DNA of 64,000 nucleotides from Thalassospira sp. ER-Se-21-Dark (GTDB lineage Bacteria; Pseudomonadota; Alphaproteobacteria; Rhodospirillales; Thalassospiraceae): the NCBI RefSeq assembly GCF_017922435.1, contig NZ_VDEZ01000001.1:620001-684000 (forward strand), read 5' to 3'. Below the pieces are notes generated by a model. The model was not told where the DNA came from, did no database searches, and saw nothing but the letters and a program-made list of their open reading frames with translations. Made by a program: the position numbers and the translations under genes. Positions 16,013 through 24,465 of the stretch are shown piece after piece. Positions within the stretch are counted from its first letter, which is position 1. Each line of letters starts with the position of its first letter.

Positions 16013-17632
16013 ATGACAAAGTCGCAATCCGCTAAGGGGGACCAACCCCCGTCATTTGATCTGAACCGTGACAGCGATGCTGCTGATCTTTTCGCAGCAC
16101 TGCTTGATACGGCAGATACAGGGCTGATTGCGCTTGCCACGGACGGGACGATTTGCCATTGGAACCAATGGATGCAAAGCCGGTCGGGCAAGGATGCCGA
16201 TCAGGTGATGGGCAAGGCGTTGCACGATGTGTTCCCCGACACGAAACTGGGCCGTGTCAGCCTTGCGATTGAAGATTGCCTGAAATTCGGCATGCCGGCT
16301 GTCATTTCGCCCTCACTCAATCAGGGTGCCTTGCCGCTTCGTCCCCTACCGCAATTTGCCGCCAGTTTTGATCGTATGGAGCAATCCATTCGTGTTCATC
16401 CGATCCAGACCAAGCGGAATGGCACGCTTTGTTCATTGATCATTCGCGACGTTACACTGGCTGTTCAGCGCGACCGTCTTTTGCGCCAGCAGGCCGCCGA
16501 GCTCGCCGACCTTGTGACACAAACCAAACGCAGCGAAGACCGCACACGTGCGATTTTGCAAAACACCATCGATGCCATTCTTGTCGCTTCTGACGATGGC
16601 AGCATCGAACCGCTTAATTCCCGCGCGCAGGAGCTTTGCGGCCCAACGGGTGATCCGGAACTGCGCAACATCATCCGGTTTTTGCTGCCTGATAGCGAAC
16701 ATACCCCGCTGAACCCGCCGCCGCCAAACCGGCTTTTGACCGATCTTGGCACCGGCGTGATCGAAGTGCTGGCATCCACGCTCAGTGGTCGCAATGTGCC
16801 GCTTGAAGTCGCGATCAGCCATTTTTCCGCCGATCAGCGTTATCACTACATCATTACGCTGCGTGATATTTCCCAGCGCAAACGTCACGAAAAAGAAATC
16901 CAGCGCACGATGCAGGAACTTGAACGCTCGAACGCGGAACTCGAACAGTTCGCCTATGCCGCTTCGCATGACTTGCAGGAACCGTTGCGCATGGTTTCAA
17001 GCTACACGCAGTTGCTTGCCCGGCGGTATGAGGGACAACTCGACGAAACAGCCGATGAATTCATTCATTACGCGGTTGATGGCACGCAACGCATGCAGCG
17101 GATGATTGATGACCTCCTAACCCTGTCGCGGGTTGGGCGCCACGGCAAACCGTTCAATCCCGTCCCGCTCGACAATCTGTTTGATGCCATTGTCACCAAT
17201 TTCAGGCGTGCCGGTTCCACCCCCGAAGGCAACATCATCCGCGAAGGCCACCTGCCGACCGTCATGGGGGACGCAAGCCAGTTGCTTTTGTTGTTCCAGA
17301 ACCTGGTGTCAAATGGACTTAAATACAGTGATCCGAAAAACGGTCAGGTCCGGATTTTCGCATCGGAAACACCAGACAGCTATCGGATCTTTGTCGCCGA
17401 TAACGGGATCGGCATCGACCCGCAATATCACGAAACCATCTTTGAAATCTTCAAGCGCCTGCATGGCTATGGGGATTATGCCGGGACGGGAATTGGCCTT
17501 GCGATCTGTAAAAAGATCGTCGACCGACATGGTGGCGGTATCGATGTCACAAGCAAGCCCGGCCAGGGCAGCACCTTTTGTGTCGAGCTGCCAAAAGAAT
17601 TGTCGATTGTCGCCGCATCCGAAAGCATGTAG
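16013..17632 (+). CDS. Cytoplasmic PAS histidine kinase
   Basis: A 539-residue soluble sensor kinase with no membrane segment. PAS domain 1 spans ~24-150 and PAS 2 ~172-290. A coiled linker (~290-315) leads to the HisKA helix pair with the phospho-acceptor H319 (AYAASHDLQEPLRMV). The HATPase domain follows, with N-box LFQNLVSNGLKYS, G1 box VADNGIGID and G2 box GTGIGLAICKKIV. This HDLQEPLR type of kinase is common among phytochrome-like and PAS kinases. It starts 14 bases after the CheC-like stop and ends the signalling cluster. The adjacent receiver is the obvious candidate partner. The signal is unknown, and no heme or flavin signature is evident in the PAS domains. Confidence 0.9.
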   Translation: MTKSQSAKGDQPPSFDLNRDSDAADLFAALLDTADTGLIALATDGTICHWNQWMQSRSGKDADQVMGKALHDVFPDTKLGRVSLAIEDCLKFGMPAVISPSLNQGALPLRPLPQFAASFDRMEQSIRVHPIQTKRNGTLCSLIIRDVTLAVQRDRLLRQQAAELADLVTQTKRSEDRTRAILQNTIDAILVASDDGSIEPLNSRAQELCGPTGDPELRNIIRFLLPDSEHTPLNPPPPNRLLTDLGTGVIEVLASTLSGRNVPLEVAISHFSADQRYHYIITLRDISQRKRHEKEIQRTMQELERSNAELEQFAYAASHDLQEPLRMVSSYTQLLARRYEGQLDETADEFIHYAVDGTQRMQRMIDDLLTLSRVGRHGKPFNPVPLDNLFDAIVTNFRRAGSTPEGNIIREGHLPTVMGDASQLLLLFQNLVSNGLKYSDPKNGQVRIFASETPDSYRIFVADNGIGIDPQYHETIFEIFKRLHGYGDYAGTGIGLAICKKIVDRHGGGIDVTSKPGQGSTFCVELPKELSIVAASESM

Positions 17633-17639
17633 CTTTCAG

Positions 17640-17655
17640 TTTACGTAAGCGTAAA
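17640..17655. promoter_or_regulatory. Palindromic operator before the MerR gene
   Basis: TTTACGTAAGCGTAAA is an inverted repeat (TTTACG-N4-CGTAAA) 15 bases before the MerR gene's ATG. It resembles the TTTACG-type sites I recall for LiuR-like MerR regulators of branched-chain amino acid catabolism. Autoregulation is inferred. Confidence 0.55.
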
Positions 17656-17670
17656 GATGATTGAGCCCCC

Positions 17671-18054
17671 ATGAGCGACAGCTACACCATCACCGATCTT
17701 GCCCGCGAATTCGAAGTCACCACCCGAACCATCCGCTTTTACGAGGATCAGGAACTGATTTCGCCCGAACGGCAAGGTCAGACCCGGATCTATAGCCAGC
17801 GTGACCGTGTGCGCCTGCGCCTGATCATGCGTGGCAAGCGGCTTGGATTTTCACTAAAGGAAATTCGCGATTTGCTGGATCTTTATGACGGCGATCGCAG
17901 CGAGATCACCCAGCTGACCACACTGGTCGACAAGGTCAATGAACGCCGCGCGACACTGCGCAAGCAGCGCGAAGACATTGACGCAACGCTTGATGAACTC
18001 GACAAGCTTGAAGAAACTTGTCAGGAAGAACTGTCGCGCAAGAAGGCGGGCTAA
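17671..18054 (+). CDS. MerR-family regulator (LiuR-like)
   Basis: A 127-residue MerR-family DNA-binding protein. The winged HTH is at residues ~4-70 (YTITDLAREFEVTTRTIRFY, then LKEIRDLLDLYDG), followed by a coiled-coil dimerisation helix (~75-125) rich in Glu/Arg/Leu. There are no conserved metal-binding Cys pairs: the only Cys is near the C-terminus (ETCQEEL), so it is not a classic metal sensor. In alphaproteobacteria this subtype often controls leucine/isovalerate or fatty-acid catabolism (LiuR-like), but no such genes adjoin it here. A TTTACG/CGTAAA palindrome lies immediately upstream. The gene follows the kinase gene by 38 bases yet has this operator of its own, so it is probably a separate unit. 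Confidence 0.85.
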   Translation: MSDSYTITDLAREFEVTTRTIRFYEDQELISPERQGQTRIYSQRDRVRLRLIMRGKRLGFSLKEIRDLLDLYDGDRSEITQLTTLVDKVNERRATLRKQREDIDATLDELDKLEETCQEELSRKKAG

Positions 18055-18075
18055 GAGCCCTGCCCTTTGCCAGCG

Positions 18076-18480
18076 TTATTGACTGCTACCTGTTGGGTTC
18101 TGCACCTTGACCAACTGGGCTTCCGAAGGGCGGGACAGGATAAAACAGCTAACAGGAATGGCGACCAGAAGCTGAATAAACGCCACCCAGCGGTTCTCGA
18201 TCAGCACCAACGACGCCGTAATCACCACCAGAAACGCCACCATGGCAAGGGTTTTGGCACGGCGATTGATCACGCCATACTCGTTCCATTGACGGATCGA
18301 GGTTCCGAAACGCGGATGATTGCATATCCAGTCATGCAGGCGCGGCGATCCCTTGGCAAACAGCCAAGCGGCCAACAGCATGAAGGGTGTCGTTGGCAAA
18401 AGCGGCAGGAAAATACCGATCACACCAAGACCAACAGAAAGCCACCCAAGGGCCAGATAGATATGCGAGACGCGCAGCAT
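18076..18480 (-). CDS. YbaN-family (DUF454) inner-membrane protein
   Basis: A 134-residue small membrane protein of the DUF454/YbaN family. It has a first hydrophobic region at ~5-40 with the family signature GIFLPLLPTTPFMLLAAWLF, then a conserved loop SPRLHDWICNHPRFG, and further hydrophobic segments at ~80-120. The family has no established function. The ATG at 18480 follows AGGAAA; an upstream ATG at 18621 would add a non-homologous leader. It is divergent from arfB and convergent with the MerR gene. Confidence 0.85.
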   Translation of the reverse strand: MLRVSHIYLALGWLSVGLGVIGIFLPLLPTTPFMLLAAWLFAKGSPRLHDWICNHPRFGTSIRQWNEYGVINRRAKTLAMVAFLVVITASLVLIENRWVAFIQLLVAIPVSCFILSRPSEAQLVKVQNPTGSSQ

Positions 18481-18629
18481 TGATTTCCTGTTTACAGTCA
18501 GCCCGACCCCTGACAGGTTAAAGCAGAGCTTAATGTAGGCATAGAAATCAGCAAATTCAATCAATCGCCGACCATTACACTCAGTTAATTGATCACCTTG
18601 AAACAGTTCGACAATCTGCACGGTTTCCC

Positions 18630-19046
18630 ATGCTTGAAATTGAAAATGGCCTCTATCTGGATGAACGCCATCTGAGTTTTCAGTTTGTCCGTGCCTCCGG
18701 CCCAGGCGGGCAGAACGTCAATAAGGTTTCAAGTGCTGTTCAGATGCGTGTGCGCATTGATGACCTGACCGAATTGCCAATGCATGTGCGCAATCGCCTG
18801 CGGGAACTTGCCGGCAGCAAATTGACCAATGACGGCGAAATCATTTTTGACGCGCAGCGCCACCGTACCCAGGAACGCAACAAGCAGGATGCGATCGACC
18901 GTTTTCTGGCACTTTTACGCAAGGCCGCCGAACGCAAAAAATACCGGGTCAAAACCCGCCCCAGTCTTTCTGCCAAACGCAAACGCGTCGATTCCAAAAA
19001 GAAGCGCGGCGACACCAAGAAGATGCGACAAAAACCCGGATATTGA
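18630..19046 (+). CDS. arfB: Alternative ribosome-rescue factor ArfB
   Basis: A 138-residue ArfB/YaeJ peptidyl-tRNA hydrolase that releases peptides from stalled ribosomes lacking a codon in the A site. The RF1-like domain carries the catalytic GGQ within FVRASGPGGQNVNKVSSAVQ (residues ~18-37). The C-terminal tail is strongly basic (Lys/Arg-rich over ~100-138) and fits the mRNA-channel-binding tail of the family, which distinguishes it from true release factors. It is convergent with the TetR gene at 19083. A short AT-rich palindrome (ATATACA/TGTATAT, ~19047-19063) sits between the two genes and may serve as a weak terminator. Confidence 0.93.
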   Translation: MLEIENGLYLDERHLSFQFVRASGPGGQNVNKVSSAVQMRVRIDDLTELPMHVRNRLRELAGSKLTNDGEIIFDAQRHRTQERNKQDAIDRFLALLRKAAERKKYRVKTRPSLSAKRKRVDSKKKRGDTKKMRQKPGY

Positions 19047-19082
19047 ATATACATTTATGTATATCAAATTAAAGGATGCGCG

Positions 19083-19688
19083 TTATCCAACCGGGCAGCG
19101 TTGTATCCAGTCTTCCATCAATGCCGCAAGCTCGACAGTATCAAGATCATTTGCCGCAAGGCTTTGCCATGTCGAGAACTGGACCGCGTGAAGAACAACA
19201 GACCGGCACAGCATGCTCTGCCGTCTTTGTTCCGGCAAATGCATCAGGATGTCTGACTGCATTTCGCGCAGTCGGGTATCATATGCCATCAGAACATTAT
19301 CGAGTTCCGGCAGCCTGATGCGATCCGCAAGAACAGATGACCAGAACCGGGCTGTGTCGGTGTAGTAACTGTAAAGCATGCTCAGGATGGCAATCGGCCA
19401 GTTTTCAGGCGAAACATCGTCGCGCCAGTCAACCGGGTCCGGCATGGGATTTTGTTCGAACCAAACGGCAAGTGACTTTGTCAGAAGATCGGTTTCCTGC
19501 GGGAAATGCCGATAGACCGTCAAACGTTGCACGGATGCCGTTTCTGCCACCGCACTGATTGTTGTGGCGGACGGCCCAGCTGATTCATAAAGCGCCAATG
19601 CCGCGCTTATGATCCGCGTGTGCGTTTCCCGTTCCTTGCTTGCACGCTTGGTCTTGGTATAGGCTCTTGCCACTGTTTCCCCTTGCAT
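19083..19688 (-). CDS. TetR-family transcriptional regulator
   Basis: A 201-residue TetR-type repressor. The N-terminal HTH is at ~20-65 (IISAALALYESAGPSATTIS, then SVQRLTVYRHFP); the remainder is the helical ligand/dimer domain. The start at 19688 has AGGAAA at good spacing; a longer frame to 19748 is possible. It is divergent from the acyl-ACP thioesterase gene, with a 133-base AT-rich gap holding GTTTA-rich imperfect repeats near 19750-19790. It probably controls that gene. Ligand unknown, possibly an acyl compound given the neighbour. Confidence 0.85.
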   Translation of the reverse strand: MQGETVARAYTKTKRASKERETHTRIISAALALYESAGPSATTISAVAETASVQRLTVYRHFPQETDLLTKSLAVWFEQNPMPDPVDWRDDVSPENWPIAILSMLYSYYTDTARFWSSVLADRIRLPELDNVLMAYDTRLREMQSDILMHLPEQRRQSMLCRSVVLHAVQFSTWQSLAANDLDTVELAALMEDWIQRCPVG

Positions 19689-19821
19689 TTGCCGTTTCCT
19701 GCCGACACCGCCACAGAATACCCGTGCACGCAATTCTATCACAGCCAATTTAAGTAAACACTATTGATTGTTTAAATTACAGTAACACACCGATCATCCT
19801 GCCCCACAAAAAGGCCCCATC

Positions 19822-20604
19822 ATGATCATCGACTGGAAGCGGATATTAATCGCCGAATTGCCCGCCAATTGCGGGTGGAAGGGAACCTATCGCGTTCGTT
19901 ATTTCGAGATCGGCCACAATGGCAAGGTCATGATGTCTGCTTTGGCCGACTATATGCAGGATGCTGCCGGCTGGGGCGCGCGTATCCTGAAACTGGCCTA
20001 TGATGATACGGTCGATCAGGGCATTGCATGGGTTCTGGCGCGCATGGTCATTCATATGCGCGACTATCCGGGAAATGGCGAGGATATCCTGATTGAAACA
20101 TGGCCGTCGGGGGTATCACGCCGGGTCGCCACCCGTGACTTTCGCCTGACCAATAGCAAGGGCGACATCATCGGTGTCGCGCAAAGTTTCTGGGTGATGT
20201 TTGACCTTGGCACCCGTCGTGCGGCCCAGTGGCCCGATTGGGTGGCCGAACGCCTGCCCGATCCGCCCGGCCCCAAATTGATCGAGCCCCCTTTGCGACC
20301 GGCCTTTACCACCGATCCTTTGCCGACCATTGATAATATCAAGGCACGGCCGTCCGATCTTGATCTGTATGGACACGTCAACAATGTGCGCCTGATGCAA
20401 TGGGTCATGGGGGTTGCGGGTCCGGACAGTCAACCGGATTTTCACCCGGAAAGTCTGGATATTCAGTTTCGCAGTGAATGCCGTGTGCAGGAACGTGTCG
20501 CCATTCGTCATGCGGATGGCTTTGCCGCCATCACCCGCGAAGAAGATGGCACCGATCTGGTGCGTGCCCATATCGTGCCGTTTAACCAGACCGCCGTGGC
20601 CTAG
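19822..20604 (+). CDS. Acyl-ACP thioesterase (FatA/FatB-type)
   Basis: A 260-residue double-hotdog thioesterase of the acyl-ACP thioesterase family, which hydrolyses acyl-ACP to free fatty acid. The first hotdog covers ~20-150 (YRVRYFEIGHNGKVMMSALADYM) and the second ~170-255. The second carries DLDLYGHVNNVRLMQWV, matching the DxxxHVNN pattern with the catalytic Asn/His of plant FatA/FatB and bacterial oleoyl-ACP hydrolases. There is no transit or signal peptide, so it is cytoplasmic. AAGG precedes the ATG. It is divergent from a TetR gene and convergent with rnhB. Chain-length preference cannot be read. Confidence 0.85.
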   Translation: MIIDWKRILIAELPANCGWKGTYRVRYFEIGHNGKVMMSALADYMQDAAGWGARILKLAYDDTVDQGIAWVLARMVIHMRDYPGNGEDILIETWPSGVSRRVATRDFRLTNSKGDIIGVAQSFWVMFDLGTRRAAQWPDWVAERLPDPPGPKLIEPPLRPAFTTDPLPTIDNIKARPSDLDLYGHVNNVRLMQWVMGVAGPDSQPDFHPESLDIQFRSECRVQERVAIRHADGFAAITREEDGTDLVRAHIVPFNQTAVA

Positions 20605-20627
20605 GCCCAAATGCCGTGGAAGCGGAC

Positions 20628-21251
20628 CTAGCGGCCATCCATCATCGCATCAAACAAATCGGCAATCGGCTTGAAGCTTTTGCGGTGATGGGCGGTTGGG
20701 CCCACCTCACCCAGTCCCGCCATATGTTTTTTGACGCCATACCCGGCATTACCTTCCCAGCCAAAGAACGGGTATCGCGCGGCCAAGCGGGCCATGGCGC
20801 GGTCACGCACGACCTTGGCAACGATTGATGCCGCGGCAACAGAAAGCGACTTGCTATCGCCTTTCACCACCGTCTCCACCGCACAGGGCAAACCGGGGTC
20901 GCGATTGCCATCAACCAGTGCCTGATCGGGCAAAGCCCCAAGGCGACTGACAGCACGGCGCATGGCAACATAGGTCGCCTGCAGGATATTGATCTGGTCA
21001 ATCTCGCGCACGGATGCCGCGCCAATGCCGACTTCGGCACAGTTCATGATGACGCCGTAAAGGTGATCACGTTTCTTGACCGAGAGTTTCTTGGAATCAT
21101 TAAGCTCAGACAGCAGTTCCACCGGAAGGCGTTCATCGCGTGGCAGGATAACCGCCGCCGCTACGACCGGACCAGCCAGCGGCCCGCGACCGACCTCGTC
21201 GATCCCGGCAATACGGCCCTGATACTGATCTTCGATGGAAAAATCCGGCAT
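20628..21251 (-). CDS. rnhB: Ribonuclease HII
   Basis: A 207-residue RNase HII, removing ribonucleotides and RNA from RNA/DNA hybrids in the cytoplasm. The DEDD motifs are visible: GIDEVGRGPLAGPVVAAAV (Asp-Glu), NDSKKLS, and LVDGN followed by the SLSVAAASIVAKVVRD block; GYGVKKHMAGL is also typical. The start at 21251 (MPDFSIED) gives the usual length; an ATG at 21317 would add an Arg-rich leader. It lies downstream of the Mrp operon on the same strand but behind the terminator at 21321-21355. Confidence 0.95.
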   Translation of the reverse strand: MPDFSIEDQYQGRIAGIDEVGRGPLAGPVVAAAVILPRDERLPVELLSELNDSKKLSVKKRDHLYGVIMNCAEVGIGAASVREIDQINILQATYVAMRRAVSRLGALPDQALVDGNRDPGLPCAVETVVKGDSKSLSVAAASIVAKVVRDRAMARLAARYPFFGWEGNAGYGVKKHMAGLGEVGPTAHHRKSFKPIADLFDAMMDGR

Positions 21252-21320
21252 GGCGATCTCTGTCCCGTCCCTCTCTGTCCTTCGTCTTAGCAACTGGGAT
21301 GCACGCAGGCAACACACCCT

Positions 21321-21355
21321 AAAAAAACAAAAACGGCACCGGTTTCCCGGTGCCG
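21321..21355 (-). terminator. Terminator of the Mrp operon
   Basis: CGGCACCGG pairs with CCGGTGCCG (21334-21342 and 21347-21355). On the minus strand it is followed by TTTTTGTTTTTTT. It lies 28 bases after the mnhG stop. Confidence 0.9.
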
Positions 21356-21383
21356 CTTGAATTCATCAAAGGTCCTGACCCTT

Positions 21384-21788
21384 TCAGGTTTCCTTTTCCT
21401 GATATTCTTCGCTGGGGTCATACCCCTCTGGTCCGATCGGATCAAAGGTTGCCCAACCTTCATTCTGTTTGCTGGGCGGCAGTTCCTTGTTCGGATCAAC
21501 ATTCAGCAACATGTACGCCTTGGCGATCAAGTTTGCGGTGATCGGCGCTGTCAGGAAGATAAACAGCGTAATCAGCAATTCGTGAATGGTGAATTTACCG
21601 CGTTCGATCCAGAAGAACAGCATCGACGCAATCAAGACACCACCAAGCCCCACCGTACTGGCCTTGGTCGGTGCATGCAGGCGCGGCAGAAGATCACGCA
21701 ATTTGATCATCCCGAACGACCCAACCAGCAAGAACAGCCCGCCGATCACGATCAGAAGCGAAATGATGAGTTCAACAACAAACGGCAT
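21384..21788 (-). CDS. mnhG: Mrp antiporter subunit G
   Basis: A 134-residue MnhG/PhaG subunit of the multi-subunit Na+(K+)/H+ antiporter. Three hydrophobic helices (~5-27, ~45-62, ~70-92) are joined by the conserved cytoplasmic stretch GMIKLRDLLPRLHAPTKAST. The C-terminal ~35 residues form an acidic tail. It is the last gene of the six-gene operon, 12 bases after mnhF, and is followed by a strong terminator. Confidence 0.93.
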   Translation of the reverse strand: MPFVVELIISLLIVIGGLFLLVGSFGMIKLRDLLPRLHAPTKASTVGLGGVLIASMLFFWIERGKFTIHELLITLFIFLTAPITANLIAKAYMLLNVDPNKELPPSKQNEGWATFDPIGPEGYDPSEEYQEKET

Positions 21789-21800
21789 CGTTACGCTCCC

Positions 21801-22070
21801 TTATTCGATGATGTCGCCGCGCAAGACGAACTTGCAATAGGCCACGGTTGAAACAAACCCGAACATCGCAAACAGCAATGCCCCTTCGAAATACATCGCG
21901 GTTGCCTTGCCAATCCCGTACAGCACCAGAAGGGCAATGGCATTGATCGCCATGGTATCAACGGCCAGCACCCGGTCTGCCGTGGTCGGCCCGACGGTCA
22001 AACGATACAGGTTCATCAGAAGAGCCAGCGCAACGCAGATAAAGCCGAAATTCAGTGCATAATCGATCAT
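21801..22070 (-). CDS. mnhF: Mrp antiporter subunit F
   Basis: An 89-residue MnhF/PhaF subunit with three membrane helices and the family signature GPTTADRVLAVDTMAINAIA. The ATG at 22070 overlaps the mnhE stop as ATGA, so the two are translationally coupled; an in-frame start at 22151 would lie inside mnhE and is not family-like. Confidence 0.93.
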   Translation of the reverse strand: MIDYALNFGFICVALALLMNLYRLTVGPTTADRVLAVDTMAINAIALLVLYGIGKATAMYFEGALLFAMFGFVSTVAYCKFVLRGDIIE

Positions 22071-22558
22071 TCGAAAATCTCCTTCAGACGGCGTTCGTAG
22101 CGGTTCTTGATATCGTCCACCACGCTCTGCGGATCGGGTGCGTGCAAGCAATGCACAAGCAGGCTTTTGGCATCGGCACTCAGATCAATCGTCACGGTTC
22201 CCGGCGTCATGGTGATCGTACCGGCAAGTGTTGTGATCGCCTCTGGCGAAGTCAGATCAAGCGGCACAACAACCGACTTTGATTCCAGGCTTTCGGTTTT
22301 GCGAAACAGGATCAACCCCGCCACGATCACATTCGCCACCAGAATGTCCCACAGCACAATCAGTCCGTACTCACAGATCCCATAAACGTTGCGCAAGCGC
22401 GGTCGATCCTGCCAGAAACTGGCCGTGATCAGCGGAATGATGATCGCAAGAACAAGCCCAAAGATCACAGCACCGGCCGAGACTTCATTGACCAGGAAGA
22501 CCCAGACAACAAGCAGCACAAGCGTCAAAAGCGGATGGGGCAGATAACGTTTTATCAT
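22067..22558 (-). CDS. mnhE: Mrp antiporter subunit E
   Basis: A 163-residue MnhE/PhaE subunit. Two or three N-terminal helices (~8-50, ~60-85) are followed by a cytoplasmic domain carrying the conserved TITMTPGTVTIDLSADAKSL and the LLVHCLHAPD strand. It sits 17 bases after mnhD and overlaps mnhF by 4 bp. Confidence 0.93.
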   Translation of the reverse strand: MIKRYLPHPLLTLVLLVVWVFLVNEVSAGAVIFGLVLAIIIPLITASFWQDRPRLRNVYGICEYGLIVLWDILVANVIVAGLILFRKTESLESKSVVVPLDLTSPEAITTLAGTITMTPGTVTIDLSADAKSLLVHCLHAPDPQSVVDDIKNRYERRLKEIFE

Positions 22559-22575
22559 CTTTCTATCCTCTCCCC

Positions 22576-24108
22576 TTATTGACCGACCAGTGACAGGGCG
22601 TTTGCGCCCAGCACCGCTTCGATGTAATGCGACGTATCAAACAACTGTGCCGCAACGCCGTTCAGATACTCGGTGATCGGTCCGGCAAAGATGGTCAGCG
22701 CAATCAGGCCACCGACCATACCGCAACTGGCAATGATCGGCAGAACCGGCCATTTCGCACCTTCGACCGTTATTTCGCCGTCGACGGAGGCACTTTTCCA
22801 GAACAGTACACTGCCCGCCCGACCAAAGCCGACGATACACATCAGTGACGTCACCAGAATAATCGACCAGATCCAGACCATGGCATCGCTGTCGCGTGCC
22901 GCATCAAGGATCTGAAGTTTACCGATAAAACCACTGAGTGGCGGCATCCCGGCCATACCGATCGCACCGATAAAGAACAGAACAGCCAAAAAACCGGTCT
23001 GATGGAAGCGCGGCGCGGTATGCAAACTGTCCCCGAACTGCCCGCGGCGTGACACCACAAGATCGGCAATCAGGAACAGGGCCGCAGCCGAGAAGGTCGA
23101 ATGCAGCATATAATAAAGACCGGCCGAAATGGCTTCGGGCGTAAACAGCCCGATGGCAATCAACAAGGTCCCCATCGATCCGATCACCGAAAAGGCGATC
23201 AGACTGTTAAGACGTTTTGCCGCCAGAACCCCGGTCATGCCCAGCACCAGGGTCACCAGTGCGGCCGGCAGGACATACGGCGCAGCCAGCCATGCCATGT
23301 CACCGGCCGTATCGCCAAAGGCCAGCGAATAGACACGCAGAACGCAATAGGCCCCGACCTTGGTCATGATGGCAAACAGGGCGGCCACCGGTGCCGGTGC
23401 ATTGGCATAGGTGCCCGGTAACCAGAAGTGAACCGGAACAAGTGCGGCCTTTACACAGAACACCAAAAGCAGGATCAACGCCCCGGCACGAAGCAAGGCC
23501 GCATCACCCGACGCGACATTGGTCACCTGAATGGCAAGGTCGGCCATGTTCAGCGTCCCGGTGACGGAATAGATCATGCCGACACCAATCAGGAACAAGG
23601 AAGACCCTGTCAGGTTGATGACGACATATTGCATCCCGGCCTTAAGACGTTCTGCCCCCGCGCCATGCAGCATCAAGCCATAGGACGCAATCAGCAGAAC
23701 TTCGAAGAACACGAACAGGTTAAAGATGTCACCGGTCAGGAACGCACCATTGACCCCCATCAACTGGAACTGGAACAGGGCATGGAAATGCTTGCCGCGC
23801 TGGTCCCATTCGCTTGATGCAAAAAGAACAACGCCAAGACCCAGAAGCGATGTCAGGAACACCATCATCGCCGAAAGACGATCCAGAACCAGAACAATGC
23901 CAAACGGTGCCGGCCAATCCGACAGCGCATACATTTCCGGGCCGTTACCACTGGCATAAACCAGAAGCGAAAGTGTGACGGCCACAAGGGCGACCGTTGC
24001 CGTGATGGAAAACACGCGCTGCAAAATGATGTCGTGACGCACCGCCAGAACAATCAGGGCGGCCATCACGGCGGGCAGCACTATGGGAACAACAATCCAG
24101 TCACCCAT
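22576..24108 (-). CDS. mnhD: Mrp antiporter subunit D
   Basis: A 510-residue MnhD/PhaD subunit, homologous to the NuoL/M/N proton-pumping subunits of complex I. It has about 14 membrane helices. Family features include the conserved Glu in HFHALFQFQLMGVNGAFLTG-FNLFVFFEVLLIASYGLM and the Lys-containing helix KAALVPVHFWLPGTYANAPA. The start overlaps the mnhC stop by one base (TGATG). Ion translocation with MnhA is the expected role. Confidence 0.95.
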   Translation of the reverse strand: MGDWIVVPIVLPAVMAALIVLAVRHDIILQRVFSITATVALVAVTLSLLVYASGNGPEMYALSDWPAPFGIVLVLDRLSAMMVFLTSLLGLGVVLFASSEWDQRGKHFHALFQFQLMGVNGAFLTGDIFNLFVFFEVLLIASYGLMLHGAGAERLKAGMQYVVINLTGSSLFLIGVGMIYSVTGTLNMADLAIQVTNVASGDAALLRAGALILLLVFCVKAALVPVHFWLPGTYANAPAPVAALFAIMTKVGAYCVLRVYSLAFGDTAGDMAWLAAPYVLPAALVTLVLGMTGVLAAKRLNSLIAFSVIGSMGTLLIAIGLFTPEAISAGLYYMLHSTFSAAALFLIADLVVSRRGQFGDSLHTAPRFHQTGFLAVLFFIGAIGMAGMPPLSGFIGKLQILDAARDSDAMVWIWSIILVTSLMCIVGFGRAGSVLFWKSASVDGEITVEGAKWPVLPIIASCGMVGGLIALTIFAGPITEYLNGVAAQLFDTSHYIEAVLGANALSLVGQ

Positions 24109-24464
24109 CAGTTTTTATCTCCTGCTTCGGATGGCGCGCCAACCGGACGACCGTCAACATGGTCATTACCGATTTCAAGGAAAGTCCGGATCGACAAAAC
24201 AACGATCAGTGCCGTCATACCGAACGAAATCACAATTGCCGTCAGGACAAGTGCCTGTGGCAGCGGATCGGTATATTCGGTGACACCCTCACGCAGGATC
24301 GGCGGCATGTTGATGGTCAGACGTCCCATGGCGAACAGGAAGACGTTCACCGCATAGGACAGCAGGGCCAAGCCAACAACCACCGGGAAGGTTCGCCCGC
24401 GCAGCAACAAATAAGTCCCGCACGTGGTCAGAAGCCCAATACTGCTTGCGACAAGAAATTCCAT
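24108..24464 (-). CDS. mnhC: Mrp antiporter subunit C
   Basis: A 118-residue MnhC/PhaC subunit, homologous to NuoK, with three helices and the typical TDPLPQALVLTAIVISFGMT stretch. It begins one base after the mnhAB stop and overlaps mnhD by one base, so the operon is tightly coupled. Confidence 0.93.
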   Translation of the reverse strand: MEFLVASSIGLLTTCGTYLLLRGRTFPVVVGLALLSYAVNVFLFAMGRLTINMPPILREGVTEYTDPLPQALVLTAIVISFGMTALIVVLSIRTFLEIGNDHVDGRPVGAPSEAGDKN

Positions 24465-24465
24465 A

